Source: Glycine soja (taxonomy: Eukaryota; Streptophyta; Magnoliopsida; Fabales; Fabaceae). Taken from it: a stretch of 64,000 nt of DNA. Made by a program: the position numbers and the translations under genes. This document shows, piece after piece, positions 23,975 through 36,100 of the stretch; position 1 is the first letter of the stretch; the number at the start of each line of letters is the position of its first letter. The DNA is taken from contig NC_041018.1 of the NCBI RefSeq assembly GCF_004193775.1, positions 40,528,677-40,592,676 on the forward strand, written 5' to 3'. The notes under the pieces are model-generated. The model made no database searches, had not been told where the DNA came from, and saw only the letters and a list, made by a program, of their open reading frames with translations.

Positions 23975-24450
23975 AGTAATTTGACACCATATTCTAATCA
24001 ATTTGTACTCTTTGAAAGAGTGAATCCATGTCAGTAACAAATCACCTAAAACAATCTAAATACATTATTATTTTCTCAACTTACAATATCACATTTCAAA
24101 ATAGTAGAAAATGAGTGTGCTAAACTTTTACTTCAAAGTTTACCAAATTCATATGATCAATTAATCATTAGCATAACAAATAACAACATCATCAAGGTTT
24201 ACCAAATTCGTATGATCAATTGATCGTCATATATTTTTTTAATGACGTTGTTGGAGCTATTCTTAAAGAAGAATCCAAGCAAAATAATAAGGAAGATAGG
24301 TTGAAAAGTTCAAAGCAAATAAAAACTCCAATGATGACAAAATGCAAATCAATGAAACATGACTCAAAATCTGACAATGATGACTTGAGAAGACACTTGA
24401 AAAAAATATACAATAAAAAGAATGAATGAAAGAATTCTAAAGCATCAATC
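23975..24450 (+). pseudogene. copia gag fragment
   Basis: The plus strand encodes ENECAKLLLQSLPNSYDQL near 24108-24165 and, in a shifted frame, FNDVVGAILKEESKQNNKED near 24235-24300, followed by a Ser/Lys-rich stretch. This order is typical of plant copia gag upstream of the zinc knuckle, which is not preserved. A 57-bp unit containing TTTACCAAATTC is duplicated in tandem (starting about 24140 and 24197) and breaks the frame. No LTR is recognised nearby. Confidence 0.72.
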
Positions 24451-26810
24451 TCTCAAAGTTGGATTGCGAGTGTCTCATATATGGACAAATCATGTATAGC
24501 GAATGACTAATTAAGATTATGTTTTATCCTTCTAGGGTATGGACTAATTAGTCATTACATAATGGTAGAAGATTGGTATACTTTCTTGTAAAATGTATAT
24601 TCGATCGACTTTAGAGTAAATAATATTTTAATCAATAATGCTGGTCATAAAGTGACATATATCTTCAATAATATTTTAACTTAGCAATTTTTGTAATCAT
24701 GGTTCACATTTTTACTAGGCACTTAGTGAATAAATCAACTTTTATGTTCTTTTTATTCGTCTTCTTCTGAATCTGGTTCGCTTCTTTGACTCGAGATTAT
24801 GTATCATTCTAATTTTATATTGAGCTATATGTTAAATACATTATTTTTTGTACTTTTAAGCCTCATTCACCTCTTTGACCGAAGAGGGAAGGCTTGTGTA
24901 CCCTCCTTATTTTAGACTCGAGATATATGTGTATTAAATCCACAGTTCTAAACCGACTTTATCAAATATTGGGTCAATTTTTTAACAGCTCTTAGAACTT
25001 GGTCTATGAGCAAGCACGCTAATCATTATTGAGACATTTAAAGCATAAGAAGATAAGATCCACAATAAAAAGAGATCTCCCACAATTTAAATTCAAATAA
25101 TTGCACAGAAAGTCGAGTTTAAATCTCTGTCAGACCTAAAAAATGAAGAGACAAAATTCACTTTTCAAATGCTCCAGTTGCAGGACATATCCAGAGCGTC
25201 ACATGGAGTTTCCCATGACTAGAACAAAATGCGCATAACCTTCTTTTTCAGCCTTAAAAATATTTTTTAATCCCTTCCACCCCACGAAACCAAATAAAAT
25301 TCAATTACCTTCAAATGATCGCGCATATTAGAAACAGACTAATTAGCGTCTAACGTATATATACCCACGTAACCCACGCACCATTAATTAATCATCTAAC
25401 AACTCTTTAGAGAATGTTTACACGGATCCTCTGTTTGAACTTTGAATTATATCTCGTGAAATCATATGGCATGCAAATTTAAGGGGTTAATTAAGAAATA
25501 CAGACATCTTACCAAATTTCTTATAGACTCGGATTCGTTGAATATTACAAAAGATAATACTACTAGTTTTATTTATTTATTAAAATTTACCACATGTTAT
25601 TTTAAATTATATTTCAAACAACAAATCTTTTGCTTCACGTAAGACACACTTGTTTATCTAATAAAAATACTACGAATACATTTTTAATGTATTATTCTTC
25701 TTTTTTAATTGAGATTTAATGTATTCTTTTAAACATATTCTTTATTATTGATTAAAATTTAATATAAATCACAAACATTTGTAAGTTTCACTTGTTATTT
25801 AATGATTTTTTTTCGTAATTTGGTAATTTTTAATACATTTCAATAAATAATAATGTGCGTTAGAAAAAATATATTGTTTGCACTTCTTTTAAACATACAT
25901 TTCAATAAATAATAATTTAGTACTACATATTTATGGGTTTGATTTGAATGTGTGGCAATAGATGAATGTATTCTTAATTGTCTATTTTTTCACATGTGTC
26001 TTTAAAAAAATAGTATTTGATAATTTATTTATATTATTTAATACATGAAAAGACAATAGGTTTCAAATAACTTTTAATAAACTTATAATGAAAACGTTAA
26101 TTTGTTGTTTATAGAAAAATATTAAATTTCTATTTTTTTATTTTTAATTTTAATTATAATTTGTTTTACAAAATATAGAAAGGGTCTCTCAGACATTGAT
26201 TTCGCTAAAAACTCCTTCGTGGAGGATGCATATAGATATAACTATTTACTCTTTTAAGAATAGTTAATTTGTTTCTGGGTCCCTTTGTCCTGGCCATTTA
26301 AGAAGGAAAAAAAGTCTCTCCCAAATATAAAATATTTCAATATCATATCAAATTTAATACAAATGAATGTTATATCTGACATTAAGCTTATATTTAATTA
26401 TTTAAATGTGTTCTTATGTTTATATTGTTTAATTCATTCGCTTAATTTTATTTCTAATATCTTTTTACATGACGTAAAAATTAAATAACTCCATAAAAAA
26501 ATATTTTAATGGAACAATATGTGAGTTCTTTTAGTTAAAATTAATTTTTATTGGTTTCGTCTCATTTTTTATATAGTTTAATTTGTCTATAGAAAAAAAA
26601 TACTTCAAGAAAGTGACATTGTGAAATTTAAATTTATAGTCGTATTATAAAATAAACAATCTGATTATCTTCTATGATTTTTATTTATAAATGAGTTTTT
26701 TTATTACAAAATTTTGAATTAGCTTTAGATCTTTTTCAAGTAATATAATAAATTAACAACATTGTCAACCTACTTTATATATACAAAAAATTCACTACAT
26801 ACTTAATAAA
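24451..26810. other. intergenic AT-rich DNA
   Basis: No gene is supported. Bases 25140-25430 have more balanced composition but no coding potential that I recognise. Confidence 0.55.
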
Positions 26811-26860
26811 ACCGTGTATCGCGTGGACAATACCATCTAATATATTATAAAAGGAAGTTT
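26811..26860. repeat. possible Helitron terminus motif
   Basis: CCGTGTATCGCGTGG at 26812-26826 resembles the subterminal hairpin CCGTGCATCGCACGG of plant Helitrons, here with G-T style mismatches. It is followed by CTAA then TATATTATAAAAGGAAG, which resembles both a CTRR end followed by T and a Helitron 5' start. No partner end or coding capacity is found, so the call is weak. Confidence 0.28.
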
Positions 26861-27360
26861 TATCACATATACAAATGTCACATGTCTTCACCATATTATT
26901 TCATTTTTCACCTAATTTTTTTTAATTATTAAATAAACACACATCATATGTAATTGTAGTAATTACAGTGTTTATAATAAGTATATATTCTGATTAAACC
27001 AATTAATTAATAAATTAAAATTTTAAATCTTAAATAGATCTCGATTTTGTATGATAAGATAACAATTTATTAATTTTTTTAGCAATTTATTTATTAAATT
27101 TTATGAAAAATATTTTATAATCGTAGTAACTTTTTTTATTATCACAATTTTAATATAACTTATTGTAAATAATAATATCATCTTAAAGAATAATAATTGA
27201 TATTACCTTATCTGTTGATAATTTACTCAGATTTATAATAAAATAGTATTTTTATTTCATTAACAATTATATGAGGATTTAAGGTAATATTGATTTAAGT
27301 TTATGATTTCATTTAACTAAATTAAAAATCCTTTTGTTAGTTTAATATTGAATTACGTTG

Positions 27361-27364
<4 letters not shown>

Positions 27365-27452
<88 letters not shown>
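27365..27452. repeat. (AT)n microsatellite, 88 bp
   Basis: The longest uninterrupted AT tract in the window, in gene-free AT-rich DNA. Confidence 0.96.
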
Positions 27453-27454
<2 letters not shown>

Positions 27455-27685
27455 ATGCAAAGTTAATTACAACACATTCAAATTAAAGGTAAATAATTAT
27501 TTCGAGCATTCAATAATTCCTATTTTAAAATTTTTAATCATTAATCTTTTATTGAGTGAACATAAGAGCTTCCTGCTCCAAGAACTTTCTCCGATCCTCT
27601 CCAGTATGTTTTCACAATTTGACTCCATTGTAAAGAGTATTCATCTATGTATTCATATAAAACCTTTAGATTTTATTTTATTTTT

Positions 27686-28188
27686 GGTTAAAATATAATT
27701 TTTGTCCTACTATTTTCTTAAATAAATACTTTTATTCCTCTCATTTTTTAATTGATACATTTCATTTTTTATTTTTAAAAAGTTTACGATTTTAATCTCT
27801 CGTTTTTAATTAAAACATTTTATTTCTTTAAAAAATTCACAATTTTAATACTTGTGACTAATAATTTAATGTTAATTTGTATACTCTATAAACGTTAACT
27901 TGATTTATTATCCATGTAACAATTACTTTTTTAAATTATTTAATTACTAATAAGATTAATTTATTAAAAAAGAATTAAAAAATTACACCATCAATAGGTC
28001 TAAAATTGACCAAGAGAATTAAAATCAGATATTTTAAAAAAAAAATAGGAATGAAATATATCAATTAAAGAATAGAGAATTAAAATCACATATTTTTTAA
28101 AAGTGACGGACAGAATATGTCAGTTAAAAATAAGGAGACTAAAATTATGGATTTGGAAAAATTAAGGGAGGAAATTTGTATTTTAGCC
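27686..28188. mobile_element. Mutator-like MITE with long inverted repeats, 503 bp
   Basis: The left arm starts GGTTAAAATATAATTTTTGT; the right arm, reverse-complemented, starts GGCTAAAATACAAATTTCCT. Similarity continues imperfectly inward for well over 100 bases. The flanks TTTATTTTT (27677-27685) and TTTACTTTA (28189-28197) match at 7 of 9 positions, consistent with a degraded 9-bp target duplication. The ends resemble the common legume repeats beginning GGTTAAAATA. No coding sequence lies within. Confidence 0.62.
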
Positions 28189-28284
28189 TTTACTTTATTT
28201 TATTGTTTCCATCATTTTATTTTTATTGATTTTATTTGTTTTTTTATAATTTAATTTTTTTTCTTTTTTGTTGAGGAAATTTTT

Positions 28285-28738
28285 GTTAGATTATTAATAT
28301 GATAGAGTAATTAGTTGGAAGTTGTTATAATTTAAATTCAACTTATAGATAAATTTAAATTCAAGTTGTTAGACTATTTTTTGGCCTCATGATCACTCCC
28401 CATTGTTAAATTTAAATTCAACTTAGTGTAACTATTAAATTTAGTCTTATGATTATTAAGTGTGTTAGCTGTCTTATGATAGTAATATAGTTAAACATAT
28501 TTGTTTCTCTTAAGAAGTTAAACCTTTTGTTTAATGATTAAGTTTGTGTTTGTTAACTTTGATAAGATCGATGTTATATTTTTGTGTCACAATTTTATGA
28601 TGAACAAAATTGACATGATCTTTGCAACTATCATCTTATCTTATGTAAACATGTTAGACTATTAATATAATAGAACAAATAATTATAAGTTATTATAATT
28701 TAAATTTAAGTTATAAGATAAATTAAAATTCAAGTTAT
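28285..28738 (+). repeat. pair of direct repeats about 86 bp long, 368 bp apart
   Basis: Sequence starting GTTAGATTATTAATATGATAG at 28285-28370 recurs with substitutions as GTTAGACTATTAATATAATAG at 28653-28738, both ending in a TTCAAGTT-type motif. Each copy begins in a TGTTAGA-like context, resembling an LTR start, but no matching LTR end is seen. Confidence 0.6.
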
Positions 28739-29499
28739 AAATAACCTAGAGATTTTATTCTTCTGCAGTATATATATATTAAAATATATAAAATAACCAA
28801 AAAAGTCAAAGAGAGGATTCGTATAGGAGGGGAAAAAATGATATTACGTTATTTTTTTGGTTTAGATATTATTGCCTTATAAAAGTAAGGTTTAATCTTA
28901 TTATTGTTTTATGTTTTTAATTTTATCTTTTTCTTAAAGTCAAACTTCATTTTTTAATACTTTTATTAAAAAATATATTATTTAGAATTTGAAATAGTTT
29001 GTATGCTAACAATATTTCATAATTTTTACATTTTTAATTATTAAAATAGAGTAAAAACTTAAAAAAGGAAGTTTTGCAAAGGAAAAGAATAGTTACCCAG
29101 CAATTTCACACTAAACAGTAAAACCATACAAATTATTTGAATTTAACGGCATCGCCATGATTAAGGACATCCACTTAAAATTAATTCATTTAAAATGTTA
29201 AATATAAACAATAATTTTAAATTATATTAATTATATCATTATATTATATTGTAAATGATGTATATTTATAATTTTGCACTCAACATATTTAAATCTATTC
29301 TAAAAATTAATTTGATTCATATTGAAAATGTCAGAACAAATTAATTGTGTATTTAATCAAATAAAATAAAATAAAATATTCTAACATAATATATCTTTTT
29401 GTTTTTGAGTTTGTATGTGCACTATAAATATAAGGCTGTTATTGTGATGTGGCATGAAAATAAGTTATACTAATATGATTTATGTATTATTCATGTTAT

Positions 29500-30800
29500 G
29501 TCATATCATTTACATCGTTATATAAGAACATTCAATATAATGAAATTTATTAAAATATTATTTAACAAACTTTTAAATTTATCTAATAAAATAATATGAT
29601 CTAACTATATCTAATAAGTTGGTCTTGTAATTATAGTTAATCTAATATTAGAATAAATATATGTTTTATCAAGATTAGAATAAGTATATCTAATAAAAAA
29701 TTTAATTTAATTATATTTAATATAATTAATATGTAATTAAAATTTAATTAATCTTTTTACACAATTTTAATGTAATTATATTTAATATTATGTTAAATAT
29801 TTAAAAAATTATATATATATATATATATATATTAAATTAAATACAAAATACTCAGAATAATTTTATCGGATCCATGCATCGCACGATTATAAAATCTATT
29901 ATTTCTTTTTAATTTGAATTTTTATAAAATCATTTTTACTTAGAAATTGTATTAAATAATTTTGTGAATAAATACTATTTTTGAATAATATTTATATCAT
30001 ATATTTGAATTTTTATACTAATAATATTTTGTTTCTATGGTTAATAACTTTATATTCAAAAATTTTGTTAATTAATTTTTATAAAATAAGGTTAAATAAC
30101 ATTTTTACATAATTATATAATAAATATTTTAATATTAATTTATTAAATATATTTTTATTGCAAAAATATTACATACCAAATAATATCATAAATTAAATTA
30201 ATTTTTATAGTAAAGGAATTTTTTACATAAATACATTTGAATAAATTGCATAAGATTTGTTTTGCATACTTATTTCCTTTTATTATAATAAAAAAATTAA
30301 ATATTTATAATTACCTTGATTAAAGCATATACATGTGTGATAATAATTAATTTATTCAAATTTTAAATATGCAGGTATACTTGTTCCAATTACCTTAATT
30401 AAATTTAAATGATTTTTATGAACCAAAAATAATAAAAAAATTATAATTTTTTCTATCAAATGCATAATATTTTTCTTGTGTAACTTGTTTACTATAAAAA
30501 AATCAAGATAAAAAATAAAATAAATATATATATTTCTAAATTTTATTAGATATGCTTGTTGTAATTTTGATAAAAGATATACTTATTTTAATATTAGATA
30601 AAAGATAATTATGAAATTAATTTATTAAATATGATTGGATCATATTATAATTGATTTATTAGATAACATTAGATAAAAGATATACTTATTTTATTAGATA
30701 GATTTAAAATTTATCAGATAACATTTAATTATAATTGATTAATTTAAAATTTATTAGATAATATTTTGTTAAACTTGATTAAATAAATGATCTAATGATG
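29500..30800. repeat. large imperfect inverted repeat (foldback)
   Basis: The left arm about 29500-29705 and the right arm about 30537-30800 are inverted copies. The clearest block is 29640-29700, whose reverse complement contains TTATTAGATATACTTATTCT and TTGATAAAACATATATTTAT. It aligns with TTATTAGATATGCTTGTTGT and TTGATAAAAGATATACTTAT at 30543-30590. The outermost matching piece is GATGTAAAT near 29510 (as complement) and 30797. The central about 830 bp is AT-rich and non-coding. Boundaries are approximate and no target duplication was established. Confidence 0.55.
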
Positions 30801-31187
30801 TAAATCACATGAGTATAATAAAATAAAGAGTGGTTTTGGATATAGAAGAAATACTTTTTCAGTCTTCTTTCATCTTACTCAATCCCAGACAGAAACAAGA
30901 GAAACCACTATGGCTGGTCTTGAGCAGGCAGAGAGAATTTTTTTAGCCAGAAAGGGAGGTAATGTTAATTCATCAAAATCTGATATTTCTATTCAAGAAA
31001 ACCATTAACCATATATATAGTCATTTCTTTAACTACCTCATCCGTTCATTCATACACAAATTACATTATATTACATCAAATTTCATAAACATCTTCGACC
31101 ACAATCTCTCACAATCAATCAATCAATCACAAAAAAAAAAAAAAAACACAAATGCTCAATCATCTCATAAAGACACGTGGCCCATTC

Positions 31188-33185
31188 TCAGTTCCTCCCA
31201 TTGGTCCTGCCCGAAGAGAAACTACTATCTGATACAGAAGGCAACGAGTCCGCATCAGATGCCATGCGGTGGTGCCTCACCTGATCATTACTATTGTTAT
31301 TATTATTATCATTATTCATTGATTCGGAAACACTCCAAATCTTCACCGACTTATCCAAACTCCCACTGTACAAACTCCAAAGCCGTTCCCGGTCACCTTT
31401 CGCGGCGGCTTTGCGGTCCTCCTCCACGGCGAGGCACTTCACCGGACCGTCGTGGCCCGTGAGAACCGACATGCACGTGTGAATCAAACCCTCGCGTTTC
31501 CACACGCATATGGTCTTATCCGCGGAACCGCTGAACACTAACGTCCCCGCTGCGGTGAGGCACAGCACCGCGAGCTTGTGGCCCTTCAAAACCCCACCGT
31601 GCGCGTAATTCTTGTCGCTTTCCCAAAAGTTCACCAGTCCGTCGGAGGCGCCGCAGTACACCATCGACCCCCCCGCCGCGTCCATCGCCAGCGCCGTCAC
31701 CGCGCACTCCTGCTTCAGCAGAGTCTTCACCGGGGCGTGCTTCAGGCCTTTCCCTCGCGGCTCCCGCCGCCACACCTTGACGGTGCCGTCCGCCGAGCCG
31801 GAAAACATCACGCCCCCGTCCCCGCACACGACGGCGTTCACCGCGTCGTCGTGGGCGTGGATTGATTCCAAGCATTTGGAGTCTGAAATCCTCCACACCT
31901 TGATTGTCCTGTCCCACGATGCGGAGTATAAATACGTTTTGTCTGCTGAAAGGCTCAAACACGAAACGGCATCGGAGTGTCTGATCCATAACGCCGTTTT
32001 GTGTCGTCGAACCTGAAAGCACAACGCTACTACTGTCACTTGTAATTCATAAGATTAACAACATCATTATTACATTTAGATAATCTGTTATTGTTTTTAA
32101 GAGAAAAAATAAATAAATGCAAGTTTTTTCATAAATAAAAATTAGTTTAAATATGAGTTAGTGAGTATTTTTTTTCTAAACCACAAATATTCTTCATGTA
32201 GGACCATCATGGTTAAGTACATAGCTAGCTGGATATTCAAAAATAAGTTTGTATTTTGATGAGCATTAATAAAAACTAATTTAAAATTAATTTTAACGTT
32301 ATATAATTTTTATTTAAATATGTTTAACAGAAAACAAGTTTTTTTAGGAGAATTATAAAAGCAAGTTGCTAATAGAATTTTGCATAATTTTTTTTATGGC
32401 TTTCAAAGTTATCTAAAGTTATTTTAAAGCAATTTTAGACTTGAAATTAATTCATCATTATAAATATATATGAATCCTAGAAGTTTAACATTAGTGAAGA
32501 AACAATTTACGTGTAAAATTGATGTGATGTTCAGTGCTAATAATAAAAAATTAGTAATCTCCGTGACTAAATTTTGTTAGTGTAAGAATTATAGATAATA
32601 ATGTCGAACCTCGACGTAGTTGCTGGGCTTAATTGAGCTCTTGAAGATGTCTTTAAGCGTTGGCAACGTGCCGGCACGTTTGTGTAAGCTAGGGTTCTTA
32701 GGGGAGACCTTCCAGACGCGGATTTTGCCGTCTTGGTGACCGGTGAAGATCTTCTGACCAGACAATATTATGGTTTTCACCAAACCACTGTTGGATTTGA
32801 ACCCGGAATATTCCTCGAGGTTCTTCCAGACACGAATATTCTTGCTGTCGGAACCGGTGTACAGAAGATCGCCGGAAGCAGCAAGCGAATAGATGTGTCC
32901 CTCTTCTCGGACAAGAGAACCTACGAGCGCGTTTTGCGGGACGCTGTTTTGTTCTTGAGACCATTGAGGTTTGGAGAATGGGGAGTTCGTTGTCTGGTTC
33001 CACGGTGACATCGTCATTGGCGAGCCTTCGCCGCTTAACCTTCCCTGCTCGTAGTAGTAAGGGCTCATCGGTGACGCCGTGCTACTGCTTTGCATCGTGA
33101 ACTCGTCGTCGGTGAGCGCCTCCGTCGTCGACATTCTCGGCTCCGATTGCATGAACTGTGGTCGCGGAACGGTTTCGCCAAACAT
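31188..33185 (-). CDS. WD40 repeat protein, JINGUBANG-like
   Basis: Two exons on the minus strand, 33185-32610 and 32012-31188, separated by a 597-bp intron with a phase-0 GAG|GTTCGA donor and TTTCAG|GTTCGA acceptor. The product is 466 aa. I start at the MFGETVPRP methionine (33185) because an in-frame Met eight codons upstream precedes residues unlike the family. About 95 Ser/Pro-rich residues come first, then seven WD40 units: two in exon 1 (ending KNIRVWKN and KIRVWKV) and five in exon 2 (ending TIKVWRI, TVKVWRR, LVNFWES, TICVWKR, VKIWSV), enough for one propeller. [16 protein letters not shown] spans the junction and is diagnostic of the JINGUBANG subfamily, known in Arabidopsis (At2g26490) as a negative regulator of pollen germination. 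A low-complexity Asn run lies near the C-terminus. The identity of the subfamily is firm; the exact orthologue is inferred. Confidence 0.93.
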
Positions 33186-36100
33186 GGCCTTATAATTTTT
33201 AATAACCAATTAATTAGCTAATTAGTTACAATAAATAATAATGTTGTTGTAATTTTTCTCTCTTCTCTCTCTTAGTTTTGTTTTTTTCATTCACAGTGGA
33301 TCAGCACAAACGCAAAGAGTGCGATTTGAATTGCCACCGGAAAATGAAAAGGGAGAAGAGGAAAAAATTAATACAAAGAGGAATAAGAGACTTTGATTGG
33401 AAAATGGAAACTGAAGGAGGTTAAAGAGTGAGAAACAATTATATGAGGGTTGGGTGGGAGAAGAGAGAGAGAGTGTATAAAACTATATATATATGGGTTG
33501 GAATTGATGGTGCAAATGATTGGGTCAATTGTGTGTTGACACGTACCATATATTAATTTGGCTTTGTAGAAGGTTGTTATGTTATTATCAGAAGATGTAA
33601 TTAGGGTCCGGGATTTACAGTTTTCCTTGGTAAATATAGCGCGATGCTTTTGTAAGTTTTGTTGGTTGAAATGTTTGGGATTGGTTGTTGAAACCGTATT
33701 GGCTTAATTTGTTGTTTTTTAGAGGCTATTTTAGGATGACACGGTATGGTTTTCCAACGTCCCAGGTAATACCCTATATTGACTTGCGTTATGTGCGTAA
33801 GTAATGATTATGAAGGTATATTTTTTATTTTTTATTTTTTAATGTTTGATTGGTATGCGTGAACTGCAACTAATTAGCAAGGAATCTGGATTTTCCTGTC
33901 CGCAATAGCACACATTCATACAATGCAATCAGCAATTTGTAATTGTCAAATAAAGATTGAATGACTAATATCGTGTCTCCATAGATTAAATTTAAAACAT
34001 GTATTTAAGATATATATGAATAGTATAATTAATATTCATTAAACGGTTGCAAACTAAGCCTGATTTTGCATGAATGCGTTGCGTGTGATTTCTTATTGCA
34101 CTCAATCCATTTCCAGCAAGGCAATGGCTATGCTGAGCAGAGTCCACCTTTCTTTGTTTCTCTTATCCCTGGCCTTCGTATATATAATATAATTGAAAGA
34201 TCACAACTATTCACGTGTGGGTTCGGTTACACGTGCACATTCTCTTCAAAGTGATAATTGATCGATCTTTCTAATTCTAACTCTAATGTTAATAAAATGG
34301 AAGCTAATCTTTCTTTGGTTTGAGACTTTTAACTTAATAAACTCAAGTGATTAAGAGGTTTGGTTATACAATATACTACAATATATTAACATTAATCTAG
34401 CTAGCTAGCTTTATCAATCCTCTCCTGAATTCATTCTCGAGTATTTGGTCTAAATCTGTAACTATCATCATGAATTAATATCAATCATGTCACAATTTGA
34501 GGATTAATCAGTCACAGAAAGGGACCAAATTCTTGACGATAAACCCATAATCTCACTAAATTAATGATATTCTCAACAACAACAAAATCAACAATGGACC
34601 GAATAATTTCAAGCTTTTTGAAACGAATCTAGTGTCTAGACTCTAGAGAAGTGTGTCTGCCAGAACAATTTATATCACGAACGATGCCGTTTTCGACCAT
34701 AATATCATTGCAACGAGTATATATTGAGAACTTCCCACATGGAGGAACTTGTGGTCTTGTTTTGTTCTGAATTACAATAATGATCTTATGGAACAAGCTA
34801 CATTGTTGCGCTCTTGCTCTAAATGTTATAACTGGGGAAAATGTTTTGCTTGAAAATGCAGACATGTTTGGGGAAATTAATAAAAAGCCATGACCTAATA
34901 ATGAGGTACCTTTTGTGGCGCACCTCTTTGTGAAGGGACAAAGGTGCACCGATGGGGCTTTGAATCAATTTAACATAGTAAGATTTTATAATTTATAACG
35001 TATTTGTTCCTGAATTTATTGTACCTTATTAATTCAATATAGGTTTGTAAAATTTTATTTTAGTCATAGAGATTTTTTTTTGAGGGAATTTTAGTCATAG
35101 AGATGAACTCTATACAACATCTTAATATTTTTTTCCTCTAAAAAAATGTTAATATTTTTTTTAAAGAAATTGAATTTGTAAGTTAATCATAGTATTTTTG
35201 TTTTTAAAGTTAATTTAATATTTTGCATTAAAATTTAAAAATAAATATTTTTAAAATTAAAATTTTAAATTAAATAACAATGTTTCTTATTTTCGAACTT
35301 AGACAAAAAATTTACCACAAAGATTGTAACTTGTAAGTTGTGCATGGAAGTCGGAGGGAGAGGAGGAAAAAGTGAAGTGCACGCATGCAAATTTACTTTT
35401 TTTACTGAGAAAAGTCTGGATGAGTTGGGTATGAGAAACTCATCTGAACTAAGACATACCCTTATTAAGGTTTAATAAACACTTGCATAGCTACGGAGTT
35501 CCCGCAGTTTTAAACACACATATTACCATGTTCTCTTTGTGTTTTATAATTCTGGCTTAATCGACCAAATTGTGTTAGTAGAAACCAAAAGTATTATAGT
35601 GACAGCAAATTTAAATTTGATTTTATAAAACTCCAAAATTTGTCAATATAGAGGACGTTTTTCTTAATTATGTAGGATAAAAAATAACAACAAAGGCACA
35701 TTTTAGAACATAAGATTAAAATTACTTACTTATTGTAAATATGATTAGATGTACTGTAATTATTTCTATAAAACAAATATTTTGTTTCGAGAGAAGTCAA
35801 ATTTTTAGGTATTCAAAGTTTTTAATGGAACAAAAATTTAATAGAGCAATTGAATGGTGTGACCACTATGATACTTAATCACACTATCATAAAATGGATC
35901 AAAATTTTTTACAAAACAAAATATCAGTGCAGCACACAAGAATTTATAGAAGAATTCTAATAAATTATTATTACACTAAAGAATAACCTTTTTATATATA
36001 AAATCATTAAAATTTGGATTATATTATAGTTAAAGAAACTACATTAAGACATTTTACACGAGTTACAAAGTTTGCTATATTAATTGTAGGCAATTAGTTG

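Noticed and set aside
29872..29885. CCATGCATCGCACG as a Helitron 3' hairpin
   Set aside because: It lies inside the large inverted repeat, the stem is degraded, and no CTRR end follows at the expected distance.
31516..32022. 168-codon minus-strand frame and plus-strand frames overlapping the WD40 gene
   Set aside because: Out-of-frame shadows of exon 2, whose WD40 motifs and splice junction are convincing.
34629..34949. 106-codon minus-strand open frame
   Set aside because: No recognisable domain, no splice partners and unremarkable codon use; too weak to call a gene.
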